Shown: positions 33,596 to 41,072 of the stretch, piece by piece | How positions within the stretch are numbered: the first letter of the stretch is position 1 | Layout of the letters: each line of letters starts with the position of its first letter | NCBI RefSeq assembly: GCF_947499945.1 | Contig: NZ_CANMQD010000009.1 | Coordinates: 1-53,803, forward strand | Length of the DNA stretch: 53,803 nucleotides | Reading direction: 5' to 3' | DNA from: an uncultured Sulfitobacter sp. | GTDB lineage: Bacteria > Pseudomonadota > Alphaproteobacteria > Rhodobacterales > Rhodobacteraceae | Notes under the pieces: generated by a model | Seen by the model: the letters and a program-made list of their open reading frames with translations, nothing else | What the model was told of the DNA's origin: nothing | The model's database searches: none | Program-made: the position numbers and the translations under genes

Positions 33596-34891
33596 TCAGT
33601 TCTCCACCTTGTCCCAAGCCTGTACAAGCGTATCGCGAAATTCATCATACGCCTGATCAAAAGAAGTTCGCGCCCGCCGCCAAGTTTCACGGGTCATTTG
33701 CCGATAGTCCATTTCATAGATTGACGAAAGAAATCTGCCCGACTGCTCAACCGCGCGGGTCATCTCAATAGGGTGAATGGCAACATGTGATTTAAAAACC
33801 TGATTAAATGCTGACTGCATCGCACGGTGCAAATCATTATTTGGCTCAAACCGCGTCAACAGAAACTTAATCTCCGCAAAGGCTTTGTGGGGATCGCCAC
33901 CCGCAGGCAGCGTCCCCCGAAACCGGCCAAGATCTTCCAGCGCTTCCGCCAGCTGCCCAATAAAACTCGTCGTGCTGTCGTACTCCCAATATCCAGGACC
34001 GGATGGAATATAGAGCACATCTGCTGCAAAAACGGCGTTCATACTTTGGTACCCAATGGCCGGCGGGCAGTCGAAGATAATAATGTCATAGGCGTCGGCA
34101 GGAATTTGATCGAGATATCTCGAAACGGCGGCAAAGAATGACCACTCGGGATTCAGGTGGCGGTATTGGGCTGATGCAAACTCTACAAACGCGGCGTTGG
34201 CACAACTGGGTATCAAGTCAATTGTAGGCCAACTTGTAGGCTTTATAAAATCGGTGGTGCGCAAATCGTCCAGGCCCATACCTGTAACTGAGGCCGGCAA
34301 TTTACGCTGGGGCAGGGAAGTGCCCGTTTCGGCGCCACCAGCAGCTGCATTCATTCGCTCTGTTTCGCGGATTAAATCACGTGCCATGATGCCCCAAACC
34401 GTAAATTCCTCCGAGATATCCGAAAGGCCCATTGAGTGACTCAGGGTTGCTTGGGGATCAAAATCCACCGCTAGAACACGGTAGCCATCAAGTGCTGCTG
34501 CATGAGCAAAGTGTAGCGCAACTGTCGACTTACCAGCGCCCCCTTTGAAGTTTGCTATAGCAGCACGTATTGGCCTCTTCCCAGCCGGCCTCGGCGGCAG
34601 CAAGTTGCGCCCCTTGACCTTTAGCCTGCGCCGTAACTCATTAATCTCTTCCAACGCATACCATCGCTGTCGCCCATCCTCCTCGACAACTCCTTCAGGC
34701 AGGCTTGGGTCACTGGCAAGGCGCCCACGAAGTGTTGAGGCATTCATCTTAAGAATAAGCTCCGCGACCTCCCAGCTCGAAAACCGCCGCAGTGTCTTTT
34801 CCATCTCAGGTGAATAAGTCTGCTGGCGGATGTAGCCCTGCATTTTAAGGGACTGCGCCTGCAATTTAGCCAGATCGGTATGCGTAAACAT
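33596..34891 (-). CDS. parA: Plasmid partitioning ATPase ParA (RepA-like)
   Basis: The product has 431 residues. The N-terminal 100 residues contain a helix-turn-helix region (WEVAELILKMNASTLRGRL) typical of large type Ia ParA proteins that repress their own promoter. The deviant Walker A is KGGAGKST at 116-123, followed by VLAVDFDPQATLSHSMG and IIIFDCPPAIGYQS. It forms ATP-dependent DNA-bound gradients that move ParB-parS complexes. A parS-like palindrome lies 20 bp upstream of the ATG, where binding could also affect transcription. Confidence 0.94.
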   Translation of the reverse strand: MFTHTDLAKLQAQSLKMQGYIRQQTYSPEMEKTLRRFSSWEVAELILKMNASTLRGRLASDPSLPEGVVEEDGRQRWYALEEINELRRRLKVKGRNLLPPRPAGKRPIRAAIANFKGGAGKSTVALHFAHAAALDGYRVLAVDFDPQATLSHSMGLSDISEEFTVWGIMARDLIRETERMNAAAGGAETGTSLPQRKLPASVTGMGLDDLRTTDFIKPTSWPTIDLIPSCANAAFVEFASAQYRHLNPEWSFFAAVSRYLDQIPADAYDIIIFDCPPAIGYQSMNAVFAADVLYIPSGPGYWEYDSTTSFIGQLAEALEDLGRFRGTLPAGGDPHKAFAEIKFLLTRFEPNNDLHRAMQSAFNQVFKSHVAIHPIEMTRAVEQSGRFLSSIYEMDYRQMTRETWRRARTSFDQAYDEFRDTLVQAWDKVEN

Positions 34892-34911
34892 CTAGTGCCT
34901 CTTCAGTTCAA

Positions 34912-34927
34912 GTTCCCCACGGGGAAC
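34912..34927. promoter_or_regulatory. Putative parS site 3, upstream of parA
   Basis: GTTCCCCACGGGGAAC is symmetric outside its central AC and matches the other two sites in 15 of 16 positions compared with the perfect copy. It sits 20 bp upstream of the parA start codon, so ParB or ParA binding here could couple partition with parAB transcription. Confidence 0.75.
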
Positions 34928-34984
34928 GCTAATCAATACTCTTTCCTGATTTACGCCGAATTTGCACCTTTTGGAAAGGGTGTT

Positions 34985-35107
34985 ATGACTGTTCTTGCAG
35001 ATACGACTTATTATAAAAAACAAGCCGAGAATTGCTGGAAGGCGATTCGCCTGGATAAAAATTTCGCGACCCAATTCAGGGACACAGTATTACGTATGAA
35101 TGTCTAA
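34985..35107 (+). CDS. Possible small protein of 40 residues between parA and rep
   Basis: A short frame starts MTVLADTTYYKKQAENCWKA and ends RDTVLRMNV. GGAAAGGG lies 6-13 nt upstream of the ATG and could serve as a ribosome site. The composition is protein-like, with charged and aromatic residues in an amphipathic pattern. I recognise no family. The same frame opens further upstream at 34880 but would run through parS3. It might be a small replication or copy-number regulator because of its place, or no gene at all. Confidence 0.35.
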   Translation: MTVLADTTYYKKQAENCWKAIRLDKNFATQFRDTVLRMNV

Positions 35108-35110
35108 CTA

Positions 35111-35152
35111 GGGGACAATGAGCGTCAATAAGGTGTCATTCAGAGTGTCCCC
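35111..35152. repeat. Interrupted inverted repeat in the rep leader region
   Basis: GGGGACA (35111-35117) pairs with TGTCCCC (35146-35152). Inside it, ATGA pairs with TCAT (35136-35139), leaving an interior bulge. The structure could form in the transcript or act as a protein binding site. It lies about 180 bp upstream of the initiator gene. Confidence 0.4.
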
Positions 35153-35218
35153 CTATACCATTGATACCAATTTCTTTAAAATTACTCCCTTAGGTTTCAG
35201 TCTGAAAAAGAGACCCTC

Positions 35219-35247
35219 TTGACACGCAATGAGTTTTGGACGCTAAT
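35219..35247 (+). promoter_or_regulatory. Likely promoter of the replication initiator gene
   Basis: TTGACA at 35219-35224 is a consensus -35 box. GCTAAT at 35242-35247 stands 17 bp downstream as a moderate -10 box. Transcription would start near 35254 and leave a leader of about 80 nt before the ATG at 35334. Confidence 0.5.
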
Positions 35248-35333
35248 TAAGAAAATGGCCTGAAGAGCGTTTTAAGCGTGGTCACCGAAGATATTCTTCC
35301 CTGAGGCACTTCTAATCCATTTCGGAGCAGTCC

Positions 35334-36014
35334 ATGCACGTAGCACAAGTTGTGGGTCGCAAAGCGGCTGCACAAAAGTACGATCTTTTGACAGCATTAG
35401 GGGCTCATGCCCTCTCGCAAGGTAAACACGAGCAACGGCTTGTGCTCCGCTTCATGACGCTGATTACTGCAAGATACAATTGGAACCGCGATGAACTTGC
35501 CGTCGGCCAGCGAGAGATTGCACAACTTTGGAGCGTTGATGAACGCACAGTGAAGCGTGAGATGGCCAAATTGCGCGCACTCGGTTGGTTGAGAGTCCAC
35601 AGACAGGGCGCGCGCGGACGGGTTACCCAATACGGTTTGAATATTGAGTGTATGTTGGAAGCAACACAACAGACGTGGTCAAATGTAGGACCAGATTTTG
35701 ATCTGCGAATGCACGGTACGCCAGCCACCTCCGATGTTGTGGCCCTGCCAGTCAAAGGTCAAATAATCGCTCCAGAGATTTCCGACGGAACGGAATGGGC
35801 ATTGGCGCGCGGGATTCTGCACGCCGAGAATCAAGGTGTCTATGGAAGTTGGATTCAGGCTCTAACACGGGTCAATAGGGCAGGGGGGCGCCTTTCCCTG
35901 CGCGCTCCAAGCCGCTTTCATGCGGCCTATGTTCAAACGCATTTGTCCGCTCGTCTCCTCGCCGCAGTTCAAGCTGTAGATAGCGATGTCTCAGAAATTG
36001 CTGTTGTTCTATAA
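35334..36014 (+). CDS. Plasmid replication initiator, DnaA-like type
   Basis: The protein has 226 residues. A winged helix (about 55-100) contains VGQREIAQLWSVDERTVKRE, a recognition-helix pattern. Residues 154-214 (WALARGILHAENQGVYGSWI and on) resemble the N-terminal domain of chromosomal DnaA, including the LSLRAPSRFHAAYV segment. The AAA+ ATPase of DnaA is absent. This combination defines the DnaA-like replicases of Rhodobacterales plasmids. GGAGCAG precedes the ATG. It is transcribed away from parAB. Its last 6 bp overlap the end of the convergent amidotransferase gene. Confidence 0.85.
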   Translation: MHVAQVVGRKAAAQKYDLLTALGAHALSQGKHEQRLVLRFMTLITARYNWNRDELAVGQREIAQLWSVDERTVKREMAKLRALGWLRVHRQGARGRVTQYGLNIECMLEATQQTWSNVGPDFDLRMHGTPATSDVVALPVKGQIIAPEISDGTEWALARGILHAENQGVYGSWIQALTRVNRAGGRLSLRAPSRFHAAYVQTHLSARLLAAVQAVDSDVSEIAVVL

Positions 36015-36695
36015 AACAGCCCGCTCGTAGAATCTGGCAATCCATTCTCCCAGCGCGGCGATATCTGTGCCTTGTGTGAGCGTTTTTGCCGCCTCACTGG
36101 TAACATCATGGCCAATCTCTTCTGCAAACGCATCGAGCAGAGCCGCTATAAACGGTCCTGTCATTTCGGGATGGTATTGAGTTGTAAGAACGTGATCCCC
36201 AATTGCAAAACCTGCTATTTCGCAGCCTGGTGTACGTGCCACTATCCTTGCGCTGTTAGGCAGAGATACAACTTGTTCTTTATGTGCTGCATACAATGTG
36301 ACTGAAGTGCGCTGTGGCAAAAACTGTGTCTCTATGCGTCCCAATACCCATCCATTAGGGTTGTCGATAACATCTCCCCCTAATGCCTTTGCAATGACTT
36401 GGTGCCCAAAGCATGCGCCGAACATGGGGATTTTTTTTCCGGCAGCTTCGCGCACAATACTTTCCAGGTGACCTATCCATTCCGCATCGTCGTGAATCGA
36501 TGCTGGGCTACCGGTGACGAGCAAGCCATCAAAGTCTAGGGTCTTCGGGAAAATGCCATCCTTCACCGAAAAAACCTCAAATTTCCAATCAGGACGAACG
36601 CGCCACAACAGCTCCGAGAATTTTTGGCCATCTTTAGGATGCGTCTGCGCAAACGCGCTCTCGTCTGTGTTGGTCATCAGAATTGCCAAGCGCAT
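36009..36695 (-). CDS. Class I glutamine amidotransferase-like protein
   Basis: This is a 228-residue single-domain class I GATase. The nucleophile is Cys95 in GACFGHQ and the His/Glu pair is H175/E177 in QYHPE, so the triad is complete. Such stand-alone domains hydrolyse glutamine or gamma-glutamyl amides (PuuD, TdnT and similar). The gene is divergent from a P450 gene followed by a glutamine-synthetase-like gene, the same partnership as TdnQ and TdnT in aniline catabolism. A role in hydrolysing a gamma-glutamyl amine is therefore likely, but inferred. AAAGGAAAA precedes the ATG. Confidence 0.88.
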   Translation of the reverse strand: MRLAILMTNTDESAFAQTHPKDGQKFSELLWRVRPDWKFEVFSVKDGIFPKTLDFDGLLVTGSPASIHDDAEWIGHLESIVREAAGKKIPMFGACFGHQVIAKALGGDVIDNPNGWVLGRIETQFLPQRTSVTLYAAHKEQVVSLPNSARIVARTPGCEIAGFAIGDHVLTTQYHPEMTGPFIAALLDAFAEEIGHDVTSEAAKTLTQGTDIAALGEWIARFYERAVL

Positions 36696-36782
36696 AAAGT
36701 TTTCCTTTACATGTGAACGATGCCACTTAATATATTTTTACATATTATAAATATAAGCACCATAAGAAGTGCTGGAGGGATT
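36696..36782. promoter_or_regulatory. AT-rich divergent promoter region between amidotransferase and P450 genes
   Basis: These 87 bases include a run of A and T from 36729 to 36760 with TATAAAT-like -10 candidates for both strands. GGAGGG just before the P450 ATG is its ribosome site. No clear GntR operator palindrome could be assigned. Confidence 0.45.
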
Positions 36783-38039
36783 ATGACTGTTTGGATGCCC
36801 GACGATGATGGTCATGCTGATCTGTCCTCCCACGATAGCTTTTCCCAAGGTGCGCCGCATAACACCTTTGCCCGATTGCGTCGCGATGATCCGGTCTTTT
36901 GGACAGAGTATGCTCAGGGGACGGGCTTTTGGTCTATCACCCGACATGAAGATATCGTTGCCCTGAACAAGCAGAGCATACTGCTTTCTTCTGCACATGG
37001 TATCAGGATTGAAGATCAATCCCCCGAAGAAGTTATCGCCCGCCGTACGTTTCAGGAAACGGATGGTGCCGAGCATATGGGCACGCGTATCAAAGTGGCC
37101 AAGGCTTTTTCAAAGCCGGTGATCGCGGGGTTTGAGGCGCAGATCAGGGAGCTTTGTATTGAAATTCTTGATGATGCATTGCCCAAGGGTACGTTTGACG
37201 CGACCAAGCTGATTGCGCGTGAACTGCCTATGCGGATGCTGGGGCGTATCCTCGGGACGCCTGAGGAAGATTTGCCATGGCTGGTGAAAAAAGGCGATGC
37301 GCTCATTGCCAACACCGATCCCGATTTCACTGATCATGTGCTGGACAAAATGACCACGGACGAGTTTCGCCTGATGCCGTTCAATTCCCCTGCGGGAGCC
37401 GAGCTGTATGCCTATGCCAAGGATCTGATGGCGCGGAAAAACGCTGCGGGGGATACCAACGGTATCTTGCATTTGATCATGCAGCCGGGGCCTGACGGGA
37501 GTGTGATCTCGGACGCAGAATTTCGCAATTTCTTTTGCCTGTTGGTTGCAGCCGGCAATGATACCACACGCTACTCTATCGCTGCGGGATTGCAGGCGAT
37601 GTGTCACCAGCCCGAGCTGCTGAACCAGATGAAAAGTGGTGAGGTTTGGGACACGATGGCGGATGAGGTGATCCGCTGGGCCACGCCCGCGCTCTACTTT
37701 CGCCGCACGGCAACAGCGGATTTAGAGCTGCATGGAAAGACGATAAAAGCGGGGGATAAAGTCGTCTACTGGTTTGCCTCTGGCAACCGCGACGAGGAGG
37801 CGTTTGACGCCCCCATGCGTGTTAATCTGGCCCGCACCCCGAACAAGCATTTGTCCTTCGGGCAGGGGGGGCCGCATGTCTGTTTGGGGATGTGGCTTGC
37901 GCGGCTCGAAGTGCGGGTCCTGTTTGAAGAACTGTCAAAACGCATCACAGGGATCGAGGCCGCTGGCCCGCATAAATTCCTGCGCTCAAATTTTGTGGGG
38001 GGGATCAAGTCCCTGCCTGTTACCGTCCATATGTCTTGA
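36783..38039 (+). CDS. Cytochrome P450
   Basis: This is a 418-residue soluble bacterial P450. The I-helix has AGNDTT (257-262), the K-helix ExxR is E295-R298, and the haem thiolate is Cys367 in FGQGGPHVCLG. That loop has one residue more than the common FGxGxHxCxG, a variant seen in CYP124/125-type enzymes. No membrane anchor is present. The next genes encode a glutamine-synthetase-like ligase and a [2Fe-2S] ferredoxin, which would supply electrons. No ferredoxin reductase is encoded nearby. GGAGGG precedes the ATG at 36783. A hydroxylation of an amine or its glutamyl derivative is suggested by context, and lipid hydroxylation is the alternative. Confidence 0.93.
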   Translation: MTVWMPDDDGHADLSSHDSFSQGAPHNTFARLRRDDPVFWTEYAQGTGFWSITRHEDIVALNKQSILLSSAHGIRIEDQSPEEVIARRTFQETDGAEHMGTRIKVAKAFSKPVIAGFEAQIRELCIEILDDALPKGTFDATKLIARELPMRMLGRILGTPEEDLPWLVKKGDALIANTDPDFTDHVLDKMTTDEFRLMPFNSPAGAELYAYAKDLMARKNAAGDTNGILHLIMQPGPDGSVISDAEFRNFFCLLVAAGNDTTRYSIAAGLQAMCHQPELLNQMKSGEVWDTMADEVIRWATPALYFRRTATADLELHGKTIKAGDKVVYWFASGNRDEEAFDAPMRVNLARTPNKHLSFGQGGPHVCLGMWLARLEVRVLFEELSKRITGIEAAGPHKFLRSNFVGGIKSLPVTVHMS

Positions 38040-38053
38040 GGGAGACCCGACCG

Positions 38054-39343
38054 ATGTCTGACCGTTTGCGTGCTATTTTCTGTGATCATCTGAGCCTGAT
38101 ACGGGGCAAATACCTGCCTGCTTCCAAAATTGGGGACAATGACACACGGTTTTGCCGTTCAACATTCGGGGTGCATTTTGATCGTGATTTGCTGCCGTCG
38201 CCTGGCTCGATGATGATGGAAGGGTTGCCCGATATGGAGCTGCGCTGGGATGCGGCCAACATCCGCGACAGCTGGCACAAGGGTACGAAAATTGTACTTG
38301 GCGATTTATATGATCAAGAAGGGGAGCCATTGGCAGTTTGCCCGCGCGCTGCGCTCAAACGGGCAGTTGCGGCGTGGGAGGCCAAGGGGCTGACACCGAA
38401 AATCGGGATCGAGCTTGAGGCATTTGCATTTCAGCACGGTGAGGATGGCACGCTCATCCCCTATGACGCACCGGGGGCTGTGGTGTATGGCACGGGCCCC
38501 ACAACGGACCCGCGCGGATTTAACGACGCGATTTGGGAGCGGGCGACAGAACTGGGATTTAGTATCGATATGATGACCGCGGAGTATGACGCGCCTCAGT
38601 TCGAATATACGCTGACCTTCGACGATGCGCTTAAGGCTGTGGATGACATTATCTTGTTCCGCCTGCTCGCACGTGAAGTGGCGTTGGAGCATGGGATCGT
38701 GCTGAGCTTTTTGCCCAAGCCGATTGAAGATGCGGGCGGTTCTGGCATGCACATCAACTTTTCCTTTGTCGACAAGAACGGTAATAATGCCCTGACCAAG
38801 GATGGCAAAAGCGGCCCCGGTCATATGAGTGAGCTGGCGCGTGGTTGTGTTGCGGGATTGGTGCAGCACCATCGGGGGCTGGCGGCATTGGTGGCACCCA
38901 CCGCGCTCAGCTATAAGCGGTTACAACCTGCGAGCCTGTCAGGATATTGGCGCAACTGGGGCGGGGACCACCGAAATGTGACGACGCGAGTGAGTGGCGA
39001 GGGCGGTGTCAAAGCGCGGCTTGAGCATCGGATGGCAGATGCCTCTGCAAATCCCTATATTGCTGTGGCTGCGGTGTTGCAGGCGGCCCTGCTGGGGGTC
39101 GAGACCAAGTACCCGTTGATAGCGCCTGAAACGGGCGACGGTTTTGAGCAGACGGACGCCAATGAAGGTGTCGCGGCTGACCTCGCAGGGGCGATTGCTG
39201 ATCTGGCGGCCGACAGCGCATTGGGCGATGCCGTTGGTCGAACTCTGGTCGATAACCAGCTGTTTATGCGCGAGGCGGAAGTTGAAAAGACTGCCGAGAT
39301 GGACGAGATCAGCCTGCGCAATTTTTATATTCCGTTTTTGTAA
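38054..39343 (+). CDS. Glutamine synthetase-like gamma-glutamyl ligase
   Basis: The product has 429 residues. The catalytic domain carries KIGIELEAFAF, then MTAEYDAPQFEY and GGSGMHINFSF, corresponding to the metal and ATP segments of type I glutamine synthetase. RLEHRMADASANPYIA is the late signature. Several positions differ from true GlnA, including AEYDAPQ in place of EVGPGQ and GMHIN in place of GMHxH, which points to an amine other than ammonia. Homologues glutamylate aniline, isopropylamine, polyamines or cyclic amines. It lies 14 bp after the P450 gene, with GAGGGAGA as ribosome site. Confidence 0.9.
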   Translation: MSDRLRAIFCDHLSLIRGKYLPASKIGDNDTRFCRSTFGVHFDRDLLPSPGSMMMEGLPDMELRWDAANIRDSWHKGTKIVLGDLYDQEGEPLAVCPRAALKRAVAAWEAKGLTPKIGIELEAFAFQHGEDGTLIPYDAPGAVVYGTGPTTDPRGFNDAIWERATELGFSIDMMTAEYDAPQFEYTLTFDDALKAVDDIILFRLLAREVALEHGIVLSFLPKPIEDAGGSGMHINFSFVDKNGNNALTKDGKSGPGHMSELARGCVAGLVQHHRGLAALVAPTALSYKRLQPASLSGYWRNWGGDHRNVTTRVSGEGGVKARLEHRMADASANPYIAVAAVLQAALLGVETKYPLIAPETGDGFEQTDANEGVAADLAGAIADLAADSALGDAVGRTLVDNQLFMREAEVEKTAEMDEISLRNFYIPFL

Positions 39344-39353
39344 GGAGCACGTG

Positions 39354-39668
39354 ATGAAAGCGACATGGACCCTGCCTGATGGCAGTACAAAAACCGCAGA
39401 TGTGGCAGAAGGCGTCTCCCTCATGGAAGCGGCGGTTGCCAATAATATTCCTGATATCGAGGGTGCGTGTGGCGGCTGTTTGTCCTGTGCGACCTGTCAC
39501 GTATTTGTGGGTGAAGCGTGGCTGGGAAAGGTCGGCGAGGTGGAAGTGTTTGAGGATGCAATGCTCGATTCCACGGATGTCGAGCGGACGGACGCCAGCC
39601 GCCTATCGTGTCAGATTAAGATGAGTGCCGCGTTGGACGGGATCACAGTCACCGTGCCATCGGTCTGA
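39354..39668 (+). CDS. [2Fe-2S] ferredoxin, adrenodoxin/putidaredoxin type
   Basis: This is a 104-residue electron carrier. Cluster ligands are Cys39, Cys45, Cys48 and Cys86 (C-x5-C-x2-C-x37-C), within GACGGCLSCATCHVFV and RLSCQI. An extra cysteine at 42 lies inside the loop. The acidic stretch around 63-76 is the usual docking surface for reductase and P450. AAGGAG precedes the ATG. The position just behind the P450 and ligase genes makes it the likely redox partner of that P450. Its reductase must be encoded elsewhere in the genome. Confidence 0.95.
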   Translation: MKATWTLPDGSTKTADVAEGVSLMEAAVANNIPDIEGACGGCLSCATCHVFVGEAWLGKVGEVEVFEDAMLDSTDVERTDASRLSCQIKMSAALDGITVTVPSV

Positions 39669-39671
39669 GCC

Positions 39672-40322
39672 ATGGCATCGCAGGCGCGTCTGGTGATGGA
39701 CACCATCCTGGGCAAGATTGATACGGGCACACTCAACCCCGGTGACGTGATTGCCGAGGATGCCCTGATTGCCGAGTTAGGGATTTCGCGCACACCGTTG
39801 CGCGAGGCGCTGTTGCAGCTTGAGGCGCACGGGCTGGTGACGCGCCAGCCGCGCAAGGGTGTGGTTGTGTTCAAGCCGACGCTGGAAGAGTTCCTCGCCA
39901 TTCTTGAAGTGCATGCAAAGCTGGAAGGGCAAGCGGCCGGCCTTGCGGCACGGCGGTTGTCGCCTGCGCGTAGCGATGCCTTGCGCGGGATTGTGGATGC
40001 TTGTGCTGCGCATCATGCGGCCTATGGCGATGGACATCCAAATGCGTATTATCAGCTCAACCTCGATTTCCACCGCTTAGTGGGGGAGGCGTCGGGCAAT
40101 CTCTTTCTTCTGGATATGATAAAGGCCAACGCGCGTAAATTGATGGCCTATTATCGCGCCCGATATCGTACCGTTGGTGCGATCAAGGCATCGGCGCAGG
40201 AGCACGCCGCCATTGCGGAGGCGATCATAACACGCCAAAGCGATTTGGCCGAAGACCTGATGACGCGGCATGTGCAGTTCGATCATGTCACAGCAATGGA
40301 CCTGCTTGCGTCATTTGACTGA
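39672..40322 (+). CDS. GntR family regulator (FCD/FadR subfamily)
   Basis: The protein has 216 residues. The N-terminal winged helix (about 5-70) includes EDALIAELGISRTPLREALLQLEAHGLV, shortened here to its motif SRTPLREALLQLE. The C-terminal helical FCD domain has NLDFHRLVGEASGN and a later EHAAIAEAI, with the Asp/His residues that bind metal and ligand. It begins 3 bp after the ferredoxin stop, so it is co-transcribed with the P450 cluster and probably represses it. Mycobacterial piperidine/morpholine loci also encode a GntR protein beside the P450. Confidence 0.92.
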   Translation: MASQARLVMDTILGKIDTGTLNPGDVIAEDALIAELGISRTPLREALLQLEAHGLVTRQPRKGVVVFKPTLEEFLAILEVHAKLEGQAAGLAARRLSPARSDALRGIVDACAAHHAAYGDGHPNAYYQLNLDFHRLVGEASGNLFLLDMIKANARKLMAYYRARYRTVGAIKASAQEHAAIAEAIITRQSDLAEDLMTRHVQFDHVTAMDLLASFD

Positions 40323-40346
40323 TCCTCCTACGACCTAGAGGAGCGA

Positions 40347-41072
40347 TTGACGGATGAATGGGCGCAGATGGGCGATCTTTGGGCAGGCATAACAGAAGCG
40401 TTCCGGCTGCTTGTCACGCTGGACCGTGATCTGGTGGAGATCACGCTACGTTCGCTTCAGGTGACTTTGACAGCGCTGGTGATTGGCTCGGCGATTGCAC
40501 TGCCGCTGGCGGCCTTACTGGCGGTGCGGCGGTTCCGGTTTCGGCGGGGTGTGATTGCGGTGCTGAACGCGCTGATGGGGTTGCCGCCTGTTGTGGTCGG
40601 GCTGGTGGTTTATGTGCTGCTGTCGCGCTCTGGCCCGTTCGGGGTGCTGGGATTGCTGTTCACGCCAACTGCTATGATCATCGCGCAAGTAATTATTATC
40701 GTGCCGCTGATCGCCAGTATCGCACATCAATCCCTGCGCGATTTGTGGAGTGAATACCACGATCTGTTGATTTCCATGAATGTGACCCAAGGTCAGAAAA
40801 TGCGGACGCTTTTGTGGGATGCGCGGCGCGCGTTGCTCACTGCGTCATTGGCGGGTTTTGGTCGTGCGATTGGCGAAGTGGGCGCAATCATGATTGTGGG
40901 GGGTAACATTGATCATGCGACCCGTGTGCTGACCACCGCGATTGCATTAGAGACTGGTAAAGGGGATTTTGCCCTCGCGCTCGGGCTAGGAATCATTCTC
41001 ATCGGGTTGGCGATTACCGTGAATTTGGCAATCCACTGGCTCAGCCGCACGGAACAGGAGGGGCGTTGGTGA
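40347..41072 (+). CDS. tupB: Tungstate ABC transporter permease
   Basis: This is a 241-residue inner-membrane permease with five to six helices. GLPPVVVGLVVYVLLSRSGP, then LGLLFTPTAMIIAQ and FGRAIGEVGAIMIVGGNI are TupB hallmarks. The start is a TTG at 40347 preceded by GAGGAG, and the first ATG in frame is 7 codons further. It lies 24 bp after the GntR gene and overlaps the ATPase gene by 4 bp. Molybdate or vanadate are weaker alternatives. No tungsten or molybdenum enzyme gene is in the window. Confidence 0.92.
   Translation: MTDEWAQMGDLWAGITEAFRLLVTLDRDLVEITLRSLQVTLTALVIGSAIALPLAALLAVRRFRFRRGVIAVLNALMGLPPVVVGLVVYVLLSRSGPFGVLGLLFTPTAMIIAQVIIIVPLIASIAHQSLRDLWSEYHDLLISMNVTQGQKMRTLLWDARRALLTASLAGFGRAIGEVGAIMIVGGNIDHATRVLTTAIALETGKGDFALALGLGIILIGLAITVNLAIHWLSRTEQEGRW

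Larger units (their letters stand above)
34892..35333. other. Control region between parA and the replication initiator, possible origin
   Basis: This 442-bp divergent region holds parS3 (34912-34927), a possible 40-codon gene (34985-35107), an interrupted inverted repeat (35111-35152) and an AT-rich stretch at 35155-35260 that contains a likely promoter for the initiator gene. No iteron array or clear DnaA box was seen. The replication origin is expected here or within the initiator gene, which is inference from other DnaA-like replicons. Confidence 0.5.

Noticed and set aside
36783..38039. The P450 read as broken because of an extra residue in its haem-binding loop
   Set aside because: FGxGGPHxCLG is an established variant in CYP124/125-type enzymes, and the I-helix and ExxR motifs are complete.
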